Shown: in pieces, positions 1 through 6,681 of the stretch
Numbering within the stretch: position 1 is the first letter of the stretch
Layout of the letters: each line of letters starts with the position of its first letter
Origin: Neisseriaceae bacterium
GTDB lineage: Bacteria > Pseudomonadota > Gammaproteobacteria > Burkholderiales > Neisseriaceae
NCBI GenBank assembly: GCA_017989485.1
Contig: JAGNPU010000038.1
Coordinates: 1 to 10,313 of the forward strand
Reading direction: 5' to 3'
DNA length: 10,313 nucleotides
Program-made: the position numbers and the translations under genes
The notes under the pieces: model-generated
Told to the model about the DNA's origin: nothing
Seen by the model: the letters and a program-made list of their open reading frames with translations, nothing else
Databases searched by the model: none

Positions 1-2
1 GG

Positions 3-341
3 ACGGGCCTGTTGCGGTGTTGGCTGACGGCGTCGGTTTTTGCCTTGCTGCTCGGTGGCCTGCCGGCGTTGCTGACTGGGCTGATGGCGCTGCTGTTGCG
101 CAAGCTGCTCGGCCATGGTTGGCGGTGGGTGGTGGGTACGGGCGTTGTCGGCTATGTCAGCAGGACCTTGGCCTTCGGCTTATACGATGTGCCTATGCGC
201 CTGAGTTTGAAGCCGAATGAACTGTCTTGGCTGGGGGCCGTGATGGCGGTATTGGTGTCGTTGCTGATCATGGCCTTAGAGCGACGGCTGCGCCGCCGTC
301 AGGCCGAACACGCCAAGCATGATGGCGCATCTCAGGGCTAG
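3..341 (+). CDS. Hypothetical integral membrane protein, 5'-truncated by the window edge
   Basis: The reading frame is open to the first base of the window, so this is the C-terminal 112 residues of a longer protein. An internal TTG at 12 could be read as a start but has no ribosome binding site, so truncation is the better explanation. Three hydrophobic stretches are visible at partial residues about 8-32 (with a GGLPALLTG turn), 42-60 and 75-92. They are followed by a strongly basic tail (ERRLRRRQ) and a hydrophilic end, suggesting a small inner-membrane protein with a cytoplasmic C-terminus. I do not recognise the family and assign no function. The gene converges on tadA: its TAG stop (339-341) and the tadA stop share the palindrome CTAG at 338-341. 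No terminator is visible between the two genes. Confidence 0.6.
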   Translation, partial: TGLLRCWLTASVFALLLGGLPALLTGLMALLLRKLLGHGWRWVVGTGVVGYVSRTLAFGLYDVPMRLSLKPNELSWLGAVMAVLVSLLIMALERRLRRRQAEHAKHDGASQG

Positions 342-1063
342 CGCTGTTGGCGCTGCTTTTGAAAAAAAGTTTGTAACAGCAGCACCGAGGCCTCTTGCGC
401 CTGAGCAATGGGTCCAAAAACAGCGGTGTGCTTATTCAGCGGGTGATGGAATAAATCCACCATGCTGCCCGCAGCCCCCATTTTGGGCTCGGCGGCGGCA
501 TAAATCACCCGTCGCACGCGGGCCTGAGTGATGGCGCTGGCACACATGGGGCACGGCTCTAGGGTGACGTAGAGGTCGCAGTCATCCAAACGATAATTGC
601 CTAAAGTGGTGCTGGCCTGGGCCAGGGCCATCAGTTCTGCGTGTTGGGCGATGTATTGGTTGCTAATGCACTGGTTAAAGCCACGGCCGATGACTTCGCC
701 GTTTTTGACCACGATGGCACCGACGGGGACCTCGTTGGCGGCAAAGGCCAGTTCGGCCTCTTCTTGAGCCAGGCCCAAATACAAGGCCAATTCTGTTTCG
801 CTGGGGCAAGGCGCCACCGGCGGATGCTGTTTGAGGGCGCGCAAGAGTTCGGCGCGGGTGGCCGCATCGATGTTGTGGGCGGCCTTGTCCTGAGCCGCGG
901 CGGCCAAGGCCCATAGGGCCGACAGCGTCAGGGTGTGGCCTTGGGCTTTGAGGCGCAAGAACACGCTCACCACGCCAGCTGAGGCCAGGTCTGAGCGGCT
1001 GTTAATCCCGGTCTGGTGGAGGGCTTGGATGAGTTTGGGGGCCAGCGGTGGGGTGGTGAGCAT
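338..1063 (-). CDS. tadA: tRNA-specific adenosine deaminase TadA with N-terminal TfoX-C-like extension
   Basis: TadA deaminates adenosine-34 to inosine in the anticodon of tRNA-Arg(ACG), allowing wobble decoding of CGN codons; it acts in the cytoplasm as a zinc enzyme. Of 241 residues, about 90-241 form the deaminase: NEVPVGAIVV (110-119), the HAE motif (141-143; His141 zinc ligand, Glu143 proton shuttle) and EPCPMC (169-174; Cys171 and Cys174 zinc ligands), then the TadA-typical GAAGSMVDLFHHP segment (196-208). E. coli TadA is about 167 residues. The extra N-terminal ~85 residues (PPLAPKLIQALHQTGI and onward, containing an RLKAQG element) resemble the TfoX C-terminal helix-hairpin-helix-like domain; I recall a similar extension in Neisseria TadA. 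The ATG lies 2 bp after the yafJ stop (TGACCATG), so the two genes are probably co-transcribed and translationally coupled. Identification of the deaminase is secure; the extension's assignment is by resemblance. Confidence 0.95.
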   Translation of the reverse strand: MLTTPPLAPKLIQALHQTGINSRSDLASAGVVSVFLRLKAQGHTLTLSALWALAAAAQDKAAHNIDAATRAELLRALKQHPPVAPCPSETELALYLGLAQEEAELAFAANEVPVGAIVVKNGEVIGRGFNQCISNQYIAQHAELMALAQASTTLGNYRLDDCDLYVTLEPCPMCASAITQARVRRVIYAAAEPKMGAAGSMVDLFHHPLNKHTAVFGPIAQAQEASVLLLQTFFQKQRQQR

Positions 1064-1065
1064 GG

Positions 1066-1848
1066 TCAGCTTAAGCCCTTGTGAACGACCAGGCCATCTT
1101 GGAACATCAGCAATTCATTGGCCAAGATGGGGGTCCAGGTTTCGTTATGGGTCAGCGGTTGGGTGGCAATCACGGCCACGCGATCGTTGGGCGTGGTGTA
1201 CTGGGCGAAGTCGACCTGCACGTCATCGTCGACCAGCTGGGCTTCACCAAAAGGTGCTTGGCGGACAATATAGTGTAGGTGGGTGGTGGCGTGGGCGATT
1301 AAAAACACGCCGTTAGACAGCATGAAGTTAAAAGTGCCGTGGGCACGGATGCTGGCGGTTTTGGCTTGGATGGCGGCGAACAGGGTGGCGTCATCGGGCC
1401 GTTGGCCAAACTGGGTGGCCAGATGATTCATCAGGGCACAAAAAGCGGCTTCAGAGTCGGTGGTGCCGACGGGCGTGTAGCGGTCCGACGCAGCGCGTTC
1501 GGGTGCGTAGGCCTCGAGGTTGCCGTTGTGGGCGAACACCCAGTATTGGCCCCAGAGCTCACGCACAAAGGGATGGGTGTTGGCCAGGCTGATCTCGCCC
1601 TGGGTGGCTTTGCGGATGTGGGCAATCACGTTTTTAGACTTGATTTGGTATTGCTTGATGAGGTCGGCCACGGGGGATGACGCGCTGGGTTGGTCGTCGT
1701 GAAACATGCGCATTCCGGCGCCTTCAAAAAAGGCAATGCCAAAGCCATCGGCGTGGTGGTCGGTGAGCCCGCCACGACGGCGAAAGCCTTCAAAAGAAAA
1801 AACAATATCGGTAGGCGTGTTACAATTCATACCCAGTAATTGACACAT
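1066..1848 (-). CDS. yafJ: Class II glutamine amidotransferase, YafJ family
   Basis: An N-terminal-nucleophile amidotransferase that would release ammonia from glutamine; the acceptor substrate of the YafJ group is not established. The start is set at 1848 because it gives MCQLLGMN with the catalytic Cys2 exposed after Met removal, and AGAGGG lies about 6 nt upstream; the frame continues open upstream but without family homology. The 260-residue length matches E. coli YafJ (about 255). Visible family features: SFEGFRRRGG (18-27), HHADGFGIAF (31-40), AHIRKATQGE (76-85), NTHPFVRELWG (90-100), AHNGNL (106-111, the glutamine-binding/oxyanion region), GTTDSEAAF (128-136) and the C-terminal VIATQPLTHNETW (226-238). 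All line up with remembered YafJ. It is the first gene of a two-gene operon with tadA and diverges from the proteasome homologue across 39 bp. Confidence 0.93.
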   Translation of the reverse strand: MCQLLGMNCNTPTDIVFSFEGFRRRGGLTDHHADGFGIAFFEGAGMRMFHDDQPSASSPVADLIKQYQIKSKNVIAHIRKATQGEISLANTHPFVRELWGQYWVFAHNGNLEAYAPERAASDRYTPVGTTDSEAAFCALMNHLATQFGQRPDDATLFAAIQAKTASIRAHGTFNFMLSNGVFLIAHATTHLHYIVRQAPFGEAQLVDDDVQVDFAQYTTPNDRVAVIATQPLTHNETWTPILANELLMFQDGLVVHKGLS

Positions 1849-1894
1849 AAATCCCTCTTTCCCTAACTTAAAGCGTAAAGAACCTTCATGACAA
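1840..1894. promoter_or_regulatory. Overlapping face-to-face divergent promoters between yafJ and the proteasome homologue (predicted)
   Basis: Rightward: a perfect -35 TTGACA at 1840-1845 with a weak -10 (CTAACT 1863-1868 at 17 bp, or TAACTT 1864-1869 at 18 bp). Leftward: TTGTCA on the minus strand (1889-1894), 17 bp spacer, weak -10 TTAAGT (1866-1871). Each -35 lies on the first codons of the opposite gene and the two -10 boxes overlap, implying leaders of only about 10-12 nt and mutually exclusive polymerase binding. The -35 boxes are good; the -10 boxes are poor, so this is a prediction. Confidence 0.3.
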
Positions 1895-2502
1895 CCATTA
1901 CAATCGTACACAAAGAAAATCAAATCGCGATTGCGGCCGATACCCAAACCACGTTTGGGGATGACCAGCGTTTGAGTCATCGCTACGATCATTATTGCAG
2001 CAAAATCATGAAACACAAAGGCAGTTATATTGCCATCGCCGGCAGCGCCGCGCATGACTTGGTGCTGCGTGCGGCCTTAAAGTCGGTGAAAAAGGCCGAC
2101 TTGATGGGGCGCGAGAATATTTTTAATACGTTTTGTAAATTACACCCTAAATTAAAGCAGCATTTCTTTTTGCGGCCGGAAGAAGAAGAGGACGATCCTT
2201 ACGAATCCAGCCAGATGATGTTGCTCATCGCTAATGAAAGCGGTATTTACGGTGTTTATCCCATGCGGGAAGTGTACCAATTTAAACGCTTTTGGTCGAT
2301 TGGCAGCGGCAGAAAGTTTGCCATGGGGGCCATGTACGCCGCCTATGAGCAAGACGGCATGAACGCCAAGGCCTTGGCCGAACTGGGCGTGCATGCGGGC
2401 GCTGAGTTTGACGTCAGCACCAGCTTGCCGTTGGAAAGTTTTGTGCTCAAGGCGCTGGATGAAGAAGGCTTGGCCACCCAGGCATTGAAAAATAAGGTTT
2501 AG
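1888..2502 (+). CDS. Proteasome-type Ntn-hydrolase, HslV-like; probably betaproteobacterial proteasome homologue (BPH)
   Basis: A self-compartmentalising threonine-protease-fold protein; members of the proteasome/HslV superfamily assemble rings with catalytic N-terminal threonines. The sequence begins MTTITIVHKENQIAIAADTQ, so Met removal would expose Thr1. Asp17 (mature numbering, in AAD) matches the proteasome/HslV catalytic Asp. Lys38, in a SKIM context, is the likely counterpart of the catalytic Lys33, displaced by about five residues. Further superfamily signs are IAIAGSAAHDLVL (about 47-59 with Met counted) and the GSGRKFAMGAMYA segment (138-150). HslV itself has a shorter loop and no HPKLKQHFFLRPEEEEDDPYES-like acidic insertion (about 86-107), which I associate with BPH rather than HslV or Anbu. 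No hslU or other ATPase is in the window. 204 residues. The next gene downstream is hslO. Ribosome binding is weak (AAAGAA). The superfamily is confident; the BPH sub-assignment is from memory. Confidence 0.85.
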   Translation: MTTITIVHKENQIAIAADTQTTFGDDQRLSHRYDHYCSKIMKHKGSYIAIAGSAAHDLVLRAALKSVKKADLMGRENIFNTFCKLHPKLKQHFFLRPEEEEDDPYESSQMMLLIANESGIYGVYPMREVYQFKRFWSIGSGRKFAMGAMYAAYEQDGMNAKALAELGVHAGAEFDVSTSLPLESFVLKALDEEGLATQALKNKV

Positions 2503-2534
2503 CACCGATATGAGGTGCTTGGCGCACTTGCGCC
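2501..2534 (+). other. Tandem short hairpins between the proteasome homologue and hslO
   Basis: Two adjacent inverted repeats: AGCACC (2501-2506) with GGTGCT (2514-2519), 7-nt loop; and GGCGC (2521-2525) with GCGCC (2530-2534), 4-nt loop. The first begins inside the stop codon of the upstream gene. No T-run follows, so they are not intrinsic terminators; a role in mRNA processing or stability, or a partial transcription barrier before hslO, is possible. Confidence 0.4.
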
Positions 2535-2553
2535 CACACAGTAAAGAATAATC

Positions 2554-3444
2554 ATGGAAAATATAAATCAAAGACAGCGTTTTTTGTTCGATCATGCCCC
2601 TGTACGTGGCATCCACGTGATGTTAAACGACGTGTGGCAGGACATTTTAAAGCAAAAAACCTACCCTAAGGCGATTGAAAAAGCCCTAGGTGAGCTGTTG
2701 GCCGCCGGCGTGCTGCTGGCGAGCAACCTGAAGTTTGACGGCACTTTAATCCTGCAGGTTCAGGGCAAAGGCTGTTTGAAAATGTTGGTGGTGGAAGCCA
2801 CCAGCGAACAAAACTGTCGCGCCACCGCCCGTTGGGACGAAACCCAGCCGCCGGCAGACGACGCCGACCTGAAAAGCCTATTGGGCGAGGGCGGGGTGTT
2901 TGTGATGACGCTACAGCCTAAGGGCGCCGAGCCATGGCAGGGCATCGTGGCCTTGAGTGGCGACAGCATTGCCCAAATGTTGATGGACTACATGAAGCAG
3001 TCAGAGCAGTTGGCCACCTACATTAGCCTGGCCCACTCTGATCAGGCCGTGGCCGGTCTGCTGTTGCAAAAGCTGCCACAGGAAACGTTTGATGAGCCAG
3101 ACGATTGGCAGCACTTGGAAGCGCTGACCCAAACCATTAAGGCCGAAGAGCTGTTGACCCTGCCGGCGCAGACGGTACTGTATCGCTTATACCACGAAAC
3201 CCCGCCGCGCCTGTTTGACCCCGAACCTTTCGCGTTTGCGTGTACGTGTTCGCATGAAAAAGTCAGCAATATGCTGTTGTTGATTGGCGGCGAAGAAGTC
3301 GGCAGCGTCTTGCTGGAGCAGGGCAGCATCCAAATCAACTGTGATTTTTGCCACAAGGCCTATGTCTTCGATGAAGCCGACGTGACCGAACTGTTCGGCA
3401 TGGACGTTCGCGCGGCCGTGGCGCAAGAGCAGCAGCGAAATTAA
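2554..3444 (+). CDS. hslO: Hsp33, redox-regulated molecular chaperone
   Basis: Hsp33 is a cytoplasmic holdase that is inactive when reduced and zinc-bound; oxidation of its four cysteines releases zinc, unfolds the C-terminal part and exposes the client-binding surface, protecting proteins during oxidative (for example hypochlorous acid) stress. The 296-residue length is typical. The N-terminal substrate-binding domain (1 to about 180) shows RFLFDHAPVRGIHVML (9-24) and GELLAAGVLLASNLKFDGTL (46-65). The C-terminal redox switch has Cys230-X-Cys232 (CTCS) and Cys263-X2-Cys266 (CDFC), separated by a 30-residue stretch including GGEEVGSVL (245-253), exactly the Hsp33 zinc pattern. The start ATG at 2554 has only a weak purine-rich site (TAAAGAA). 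It lies 51 bp after the proteasome homologue, in the same direction, so the two may share a transcript. No convincing heat-shock promoter was found in the gap. Confidence 0.97.
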   Translation: MENINQRQRFLFDHAPVRGIHVMLNDVWQDILKQKTYPKAIEKALGELLAAGVLLASNLKFDGTLILQVQGKGCLKMLVVEATSEQNCRATARWDETQPPADDADLKSLLGEGGVFVMTLQPKGAEPWQGIVALSGDSIAQMLMDYMKQSEQLATYISLAHSDQAVAGLLLQKLPQETFDEPDDWQHLEALTQTIKAEELLTLPAQTVLYRLYHETPPRLFDPEPFAFACTCSHEKVSNMLLLIGGEEVGSVLLEQGSIQINCDFCHKAYVFDEADVTELFGMDVRAAVAQEQQRN

Positions 3445-3509
3445 GCAAAAAAATGCCAATGGATGAGGCAGTTAGTGTAAAATAACCCCACTATATTCGG
3501 AAATCATGC

Positions 3510-4082
3510 ATGAGTGTGACAGTTGAAACCCTGATTGAAGCCGCTCTGTTAACCAGCGAAAGCCCGTTAACGGACAAACAGTTGCGACAATTATGGACGC
3601 CCAGCTTGCCGCAAGATGCCTTGATGGATGTTTTGGCTCACTTACAGGCGCGCTGGTCCCAGCGTGCTTTACAATTGGTGCACACCGTTGAAGGGTGGCG
3701 ATTTCAAATCGTGGCTGAGGCGTTTAGCGAACTCAAAGAAAAGCTAGAGCCTGAAAAAGCCCCTCGTTATTCTCGAGCCGTGCTGGAAACCCTAGCCATT
3801 ATTGCCTACCAACAGCCGGTGACCCGTGGCGACATCGAAGCCATACGCGGGGTAAACGTGTCGACGCAGGTGATGCAAACCCTGAGTGAGCGTGGCTGGA
3901 TTGAAGTGATTGGCCACAAAGAAGTATTGGGTCGGCCCGCCCTTTGGGCCACGACCCCGCAGTTTTTAATGGATTTAGGCTTGAATGATTTAACCCTCTT
4001 GCCGCCATTAACAGAGTTGGGCGAATTGGTTTTGCCCGACATAACCCCACCTGCCGCAGAGGATGCCGCAGAAGAAGCATAA
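3510..4082 (+). CDS. scpB: Segregation and condensation protein B
   Basis: ScpB is the kleisin-associated (kite) subunit of the SMC-ScpAB condensin, forming dimers of winged-helix domains that bind ScpA and help organise and segregate the chromosome. The 190 residues contain two winged-helix regions: about 5-80 (LIEAALLTSESPLT; VEGWRFQIVAEAF) and about 85-165, with the family signature YQQPVTRGDIEAIRG (100-114) and GHKEVLGRPALWATT (135-149). An acidic, alanine-rich tail ends the protein. The start at 3510 gives the expected N-terminus; an ATG 4 bp upstream in another frame is followed quickly by a stop. scpA, often beside scpB, is not upstream here: hslO is. The 65-bp gap before it is AT-rich with TAAAAT (3478-3483) and TATATT (3492-3497) as possible -10 boxes but no good -35. 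rluB follows 31 bp downstream, a common scpB-rluB order. Confidence 0.96.
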   Translation: MSVTVETLIEAALLTSESPLTDKQLRQLWTPSLPQDALMDVLAHLQARWSQRALQLVHTVEGWRFQIVAEAFSELKEKLEPEKAPRYSRAVLETLAIIAYQQPVTRGDIEAIRGVNVSTQVMQTLSERGWIEVIGHKEVLGRPALWATTPQFLMDLGLNDLTLLPPLTELGELVLPDITPPAAEDAAEEA

Positions 4083-4113
4083 AAGTACTTTTTTATGTCT
4101 TAAGGAAAAACAC

Positions 4114-5214
4114 ATGTCAAAAAGAAACGCGGCCCCTGGCCGATCGAAACCGGCTGCCCCTGGCGCAGCCATCAAAAGACGCAGTGGTCCCCGTACCATA
4201 GAAAGCCTCAGCACGCCGGCAAGCACCAAACGCAATAGCCCGCGCAGCGCCGAGACCTTCGATTCGATTGAAACCAAACGACAAGGCGAGCGCCCCGTAG
4301 GCGCGACGCCAACGCGTGCGCCTAAGCAACGCACCACGCGTGCCAAACGCCTAGTGGTGCGTAGCCCTAACCAGGCCATTAAAGAGCGCGCCCGTACCCT
4401 TAAAGAAAAACGCACCGACGTCGATAACCTAGAACCCATGCGCTTGCAAAAAGCCTTGGCCGCTTCTGGCATTGGCTCACGCCGTGAAATGGAAGACTGG
4501 ATCAAACAGGGTTTGGTCAACATTAATGGCCACGTGGCCGTTTTGGGCGACAAAGTGCACCCGCGTGACCGCGTCACGGTGAAAGGCAAGCAGGTCAACG
4601 TGAAGTGGCCTGATCGTCTGCCCCGCATTTTACTGTATTACAAACAGGAAGGCGAAATCGTCAGCCGCGATGACCCACAAGGCCGCGTGACCATTTTTGA
4701 CCGTTTGCCCCAGGCCAATAGCTCGCGTTGGGTGGCCATTGGCCGCTTGGACGTAAACACCAGTGGCCTGTTGATTTTGACCACATCCGGTGAGTTGGTG
4801 AACCGATTCGCCCACCCAAGCTTTGAAGTTGAGCGCGAATACGCCGTGCGTATTTTGGGTGAAGTCAGCACCGACACCATGAAGCTATTGTGTGAAGGCG
4901 TTGAGCTAGAAGATGGCCCCGCCAAGGTGGAGCGCATGCAAGAGCAAGGGGGCGAAGGCGCCAATAAATGGTATAACGCCGTGATCAAAGAAGGCCGTAA
5001 CCGCGAAGTACGCCGCATCTTTGAAAGCCAAGATTTGGTCGTGAGCCGCCTGGTGCGGATTCGCTTTGGCCCGATCGGCCTGCCAGCGCGTTTGAAGCGT
5101 GGCCAGTTTTACGAGTTGAACGAATATGAAGTCGCCAACATCGTGAAATGGGCGCAAATGCCTTTGCCGGGCGAGCGCGTTCGTCGTTCGGCACCGGTGG
5201 CCGTGAGTGAATAA
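4114..5214 (+). CDS. rluB: 23S rRNA pseudouridine synthase B (RsuA/RluB/E/F family)
   Basis: RluB isomerises a uridine (U2605 in E. coli numbering) of 23S rRNA to pseudouridine near the peptidyl-transferase centre. The start at 4114 is chosen because TAAGGA lies 7-8 nt upstream; an in-frame ATG at 4063 lies inside scpB and lacks a site. In the 366-residue product, residues 1 to about 105 are basic, low-complexity and probably disordered (Lys/Arg/Ala/Pro/Ser/Thr-rich). About 109-160 is an S4 RNA-binding domain (RLQKALAASGIGSRREMEDW). About 170-340 is the synthase domain with GRLDVNTSGLL (210-220; Asp213 is the catalytic aspartate), AHPSFEVEREYAV (233-245) and GRNREVRRIFE (294-304). A short basic tail follows. 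RluB is favoured over RluE/RluF by the GRLDVNTSGLL context and the scpB neighbour. The long basic N-terminal tail exceeds that of E. coli RluB (about 290 residues, with most of its tail C-terminal). A strong terminator follows. Confidence 0.93.
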   Translation: MSKRNAAPGRSKPAAPGAAIKRRSGPRTIESLSTPASTKRNSPRSAETFDSIETKRQGERPVGATPTRAPKQRTTRAKRLVVRSPNQAIKERARTLKEKRTDVDNLEPMRLQKALAASGIGSRREMEDWIKQGLVNINGHVAVLGDKVHPRDRVTVKGKQVNVKWPDRLPRILLYYKQEGEIVSRDDPQGRVTIFDRLPQANSSRWVAIGRLDVNTSGLLILTTSGELVNRFAHPSFEVEREYAVRILGEVSTDTMKLLCEGVELEDGPAKVERMQEQGGEGANKWYNAVIKEGRNREVRRIFESQDLVVSRLVRIRFGPIGLPARLKRGQFYELNEYEVANIVKWAQMPLPGERVRRSAPVAVSE

Positions 5215-5228
5215 CGCAATCGCGCACT

Positions 5229-5262
5229 AAAAAAGCCTTGGCTCACTGCCAAGGCTTTTTTT
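5229..5262. terminator. Bidirectional intrinsic terminator between rluB and sdaA
   Basis: Perfect stem GCCTTGGC (5235-5242) with GCCAAGGC (5248-5255), loop TCACT, flanked by six A (5229-5234) and seven T (5256-5262). It terminates rluB on the plus strand and, by symmetry, sdaA on the minus strand. Confidence 0.95.
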
Positions 5263-5277
5263 ATGGGTAGGCCGGAT

Positions 5278-6681
5278 TCAGCACTCAATCACGCTCACCG
5301 AGACCGCAATGGCCTTACGCTTCAGCGTCGTGGCCAAGCCCGCCAAAGAGGTTTCTTTATACGTCGACTTCATGTCACGCCCTGTTTGCAACATGGTTTT
5401 GATCACCATGTCGAGGGTGACTTTTTTGTGGGTCCCGTCTTCTAACAAAGACAAGGCGCCCAACTTAATGGCTTTTTCTGCGCCTATGCCGTTGCGTTCA
5501 ATGCAAGGGATTTGCACCAGGCCGGCCACTGGGTCACAGGTTAGGCCCAGGTGATGTTCCATCGCCATTTCTGCCGCGTTTTCAATTTGGGCCAAAGTGC
5601 CGCCGCTGACGGCCGAGAAGGCGCCTGCCGCCATGGAACAGGCCACGCCGACTTCGCCCTGACAGCCGACGTCGGCGCCAGAGATGGAGGCGTTGTTTTT
5701 GTACAAAATGCCAATCACGCCGGCCGTCAGCATGAAGTCAGCAATGGTGTCGTCGCTGGCGTTGGGGTGGAAGTTGGCGAAATAGCGCAGCACCGAAGGA
5801 ATGATGCCGGCGGCACCGTTGGTCGGTGCCGTCACCACGCGGCCACCGGCGGCGTTTTCTTCGTTCACCGCCATGGCGTAGACCATAGGCCAAAGCTGGG
5901 TGTTGATTTGGCCATTTTCACGCAGGGCCGAGATTTTTTCGGCCAGGGCGGGCGCACGGCGCGTGACGTTAAGGCCACCAGGCAAAATACCTTTAATGGT
6001 GAGGCCGCGGTCGATGCAGGCAAACATGGTGTCTTTAATCTGGTGAATGGCGGCTTTAACCGCGGTTTCGTCGCGGCCGCTGAGCGCCACCTCATTCGCC
6101 ATCACCAATTGGGCGACGGTGAGGTTGTTTTGGGCGCACAGGGCAAACAGCTCGGTGGCGTTGTCAAAAGGATAGGGCACGGTCACCGTGGTGGGAGCCT
6201 CTTGGCCAAAGGCCTCATCGGTGACGATGAAGCCGCCGCCAATAGAGTAGAACACCTGGCTGATTAACTTGTTCTCTTGGCCATCATAGGCAATAAAACA
6301 CAGGCCGTTAGGGTGTTTGGGCAGGGATTCAGTGACGCAAATGACCAGGTCACGGGCCACCTCGAAATGGATGTGCTTGTCTGGCGTCAGCTGCAGGCGG
6401 CCTTGGCTGTTGATGTTCTCTAAGCGCGCGGCAATGCTGTTGAGGTCGATGTCATTGGGCAGGCTGCCTTCTAGGCCCAGTAATAGGGCGTCAAAGGTGG
6501 CGTGGCCGATGCCGGTTAGGGCCAATGAGCCATAAACCTCGACGGCAATGCGCTCTGTGGCGGCCAGGTTGCCGGTTTGGGTCAGCTGCGCAACAAAAGC
6601 AACGGCGGCCTTCATCGGGCCAACCGTGTGTGAACTGGATGGGCCTAGGCCCACTTTAAATATATCAAAAATACTGATCAT
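5278..6681 (-). CDS. sdaA: L-serine dehydratase (L-serine ammonia-lyase), iron-sulfur-dependent, single chain
   Basis: Converts L-serine to pyruvate and ammonia using an oxygen-sensitive [4Fe-4S] cluster, not PLP; cytoplasmic, serine catabolism. The start at 6681 is preferred to the ATG at 6699: it gives [19 protein letters not shown] and has AGGAG 6 nt upstream, while the longer form has no site. The 467 residues comprise an N-terminal beta domain ([14 protein letters not shown], 13-26) and a C-terminal alpha domain with [20 protein letters not shown] (273-292), [11 protein letters not shown] (335-345), TCDPVAG (381-387) and PCIERNG (392-398). Cys340, Cys382 and Cys393 are the cluster ligands. 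The protein ends in Glu-Cys; in the Legionella enzyme the C-terminal cysteine caps the fourth iron as an autoinhibitory tail, and Cys467 here is placed to do the same. The alpha and beta parts are fused, unlike Bacillus sdaAA/sdaAB. The gene is monocistronic. Confidence 0.97.
   Translation of the reverse strand: MISIFDIFKVGLGPSSSHTVGPMKAAVAFVAQLTQTGNLAATERIAVEVYGSLALTGIGHATFDALLLGLEGSLPNDIDLNSIAARLENINSQGRLQLTPDKHIHFEVARDLVICVTESLPKHPNGLCFIAYDGQENKLISQVFYSIGGGFIVTDEAFGQEAPTTVTVPYPFDNATELFALCAQNNLTVAQLVMANEVALSGRDETAVKAAIHQIKDTMFACIDRGLTIKGILPGGLNVTRRAPALAEKISALRENGQINTQLWPMVYAMAVNEENAAGGRVVTAPTNGAAGIIPSVLRYFANFHPNASDDTIADFMLTAGVIGILYKNNASISGADVGCQGEVGVACSMAAGAFSAVSGGTLAQIENAAEMAMEHHLGLTCDPVAGLVQIPCIERNGIGAEKAIKLGALSLLEDGTHKKVTLDMVIKTMLQTGRDMKSTYKETSLAGLATTLKRKAIAVSVSVIEC

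Noticed and set aside
2503..2553. Heat-shock sigma-32 promoter for hslO
   Set aside because: A CTTGGC box is present, but no CCCCAT-type -10 at the right spacing was found.
2152..2616. 154-codon open frame on the minus strand
   Set aside because: Overlaps the proteasome homologue and the hslO start on the other strand, both well supported; the translation has no recognisable domain.
4081..4092. Palindrome AAAAGTACTTTT followed by T's after scpB
   Set aside because: Too AT-rich and loop-less to form a terminator, and rluB continues in the same direction 31 bp downstream.
4063..4113. Upstream ATG extending rluB by 17 residues
   Set aside because: It lies inside scpB without a ribosome binding site, while the ATG at 4114 follows TAAGGA.
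4008..4628. 206-codon open frame on the minus strand
   Set aside because: Antisense to scpB and rluB; Arg/Leu-rich low-complexity translation caused by the biased codon use of rluB's basic arm.
5551..6267. 238-codon open frame on the plus strand
   Set aside because: It lies wholly antisense to sdaA, has a His/Gly/Arg-rich composition typical of a mirrored GC-rich frame, no family resemblance and no ribosome binding site.
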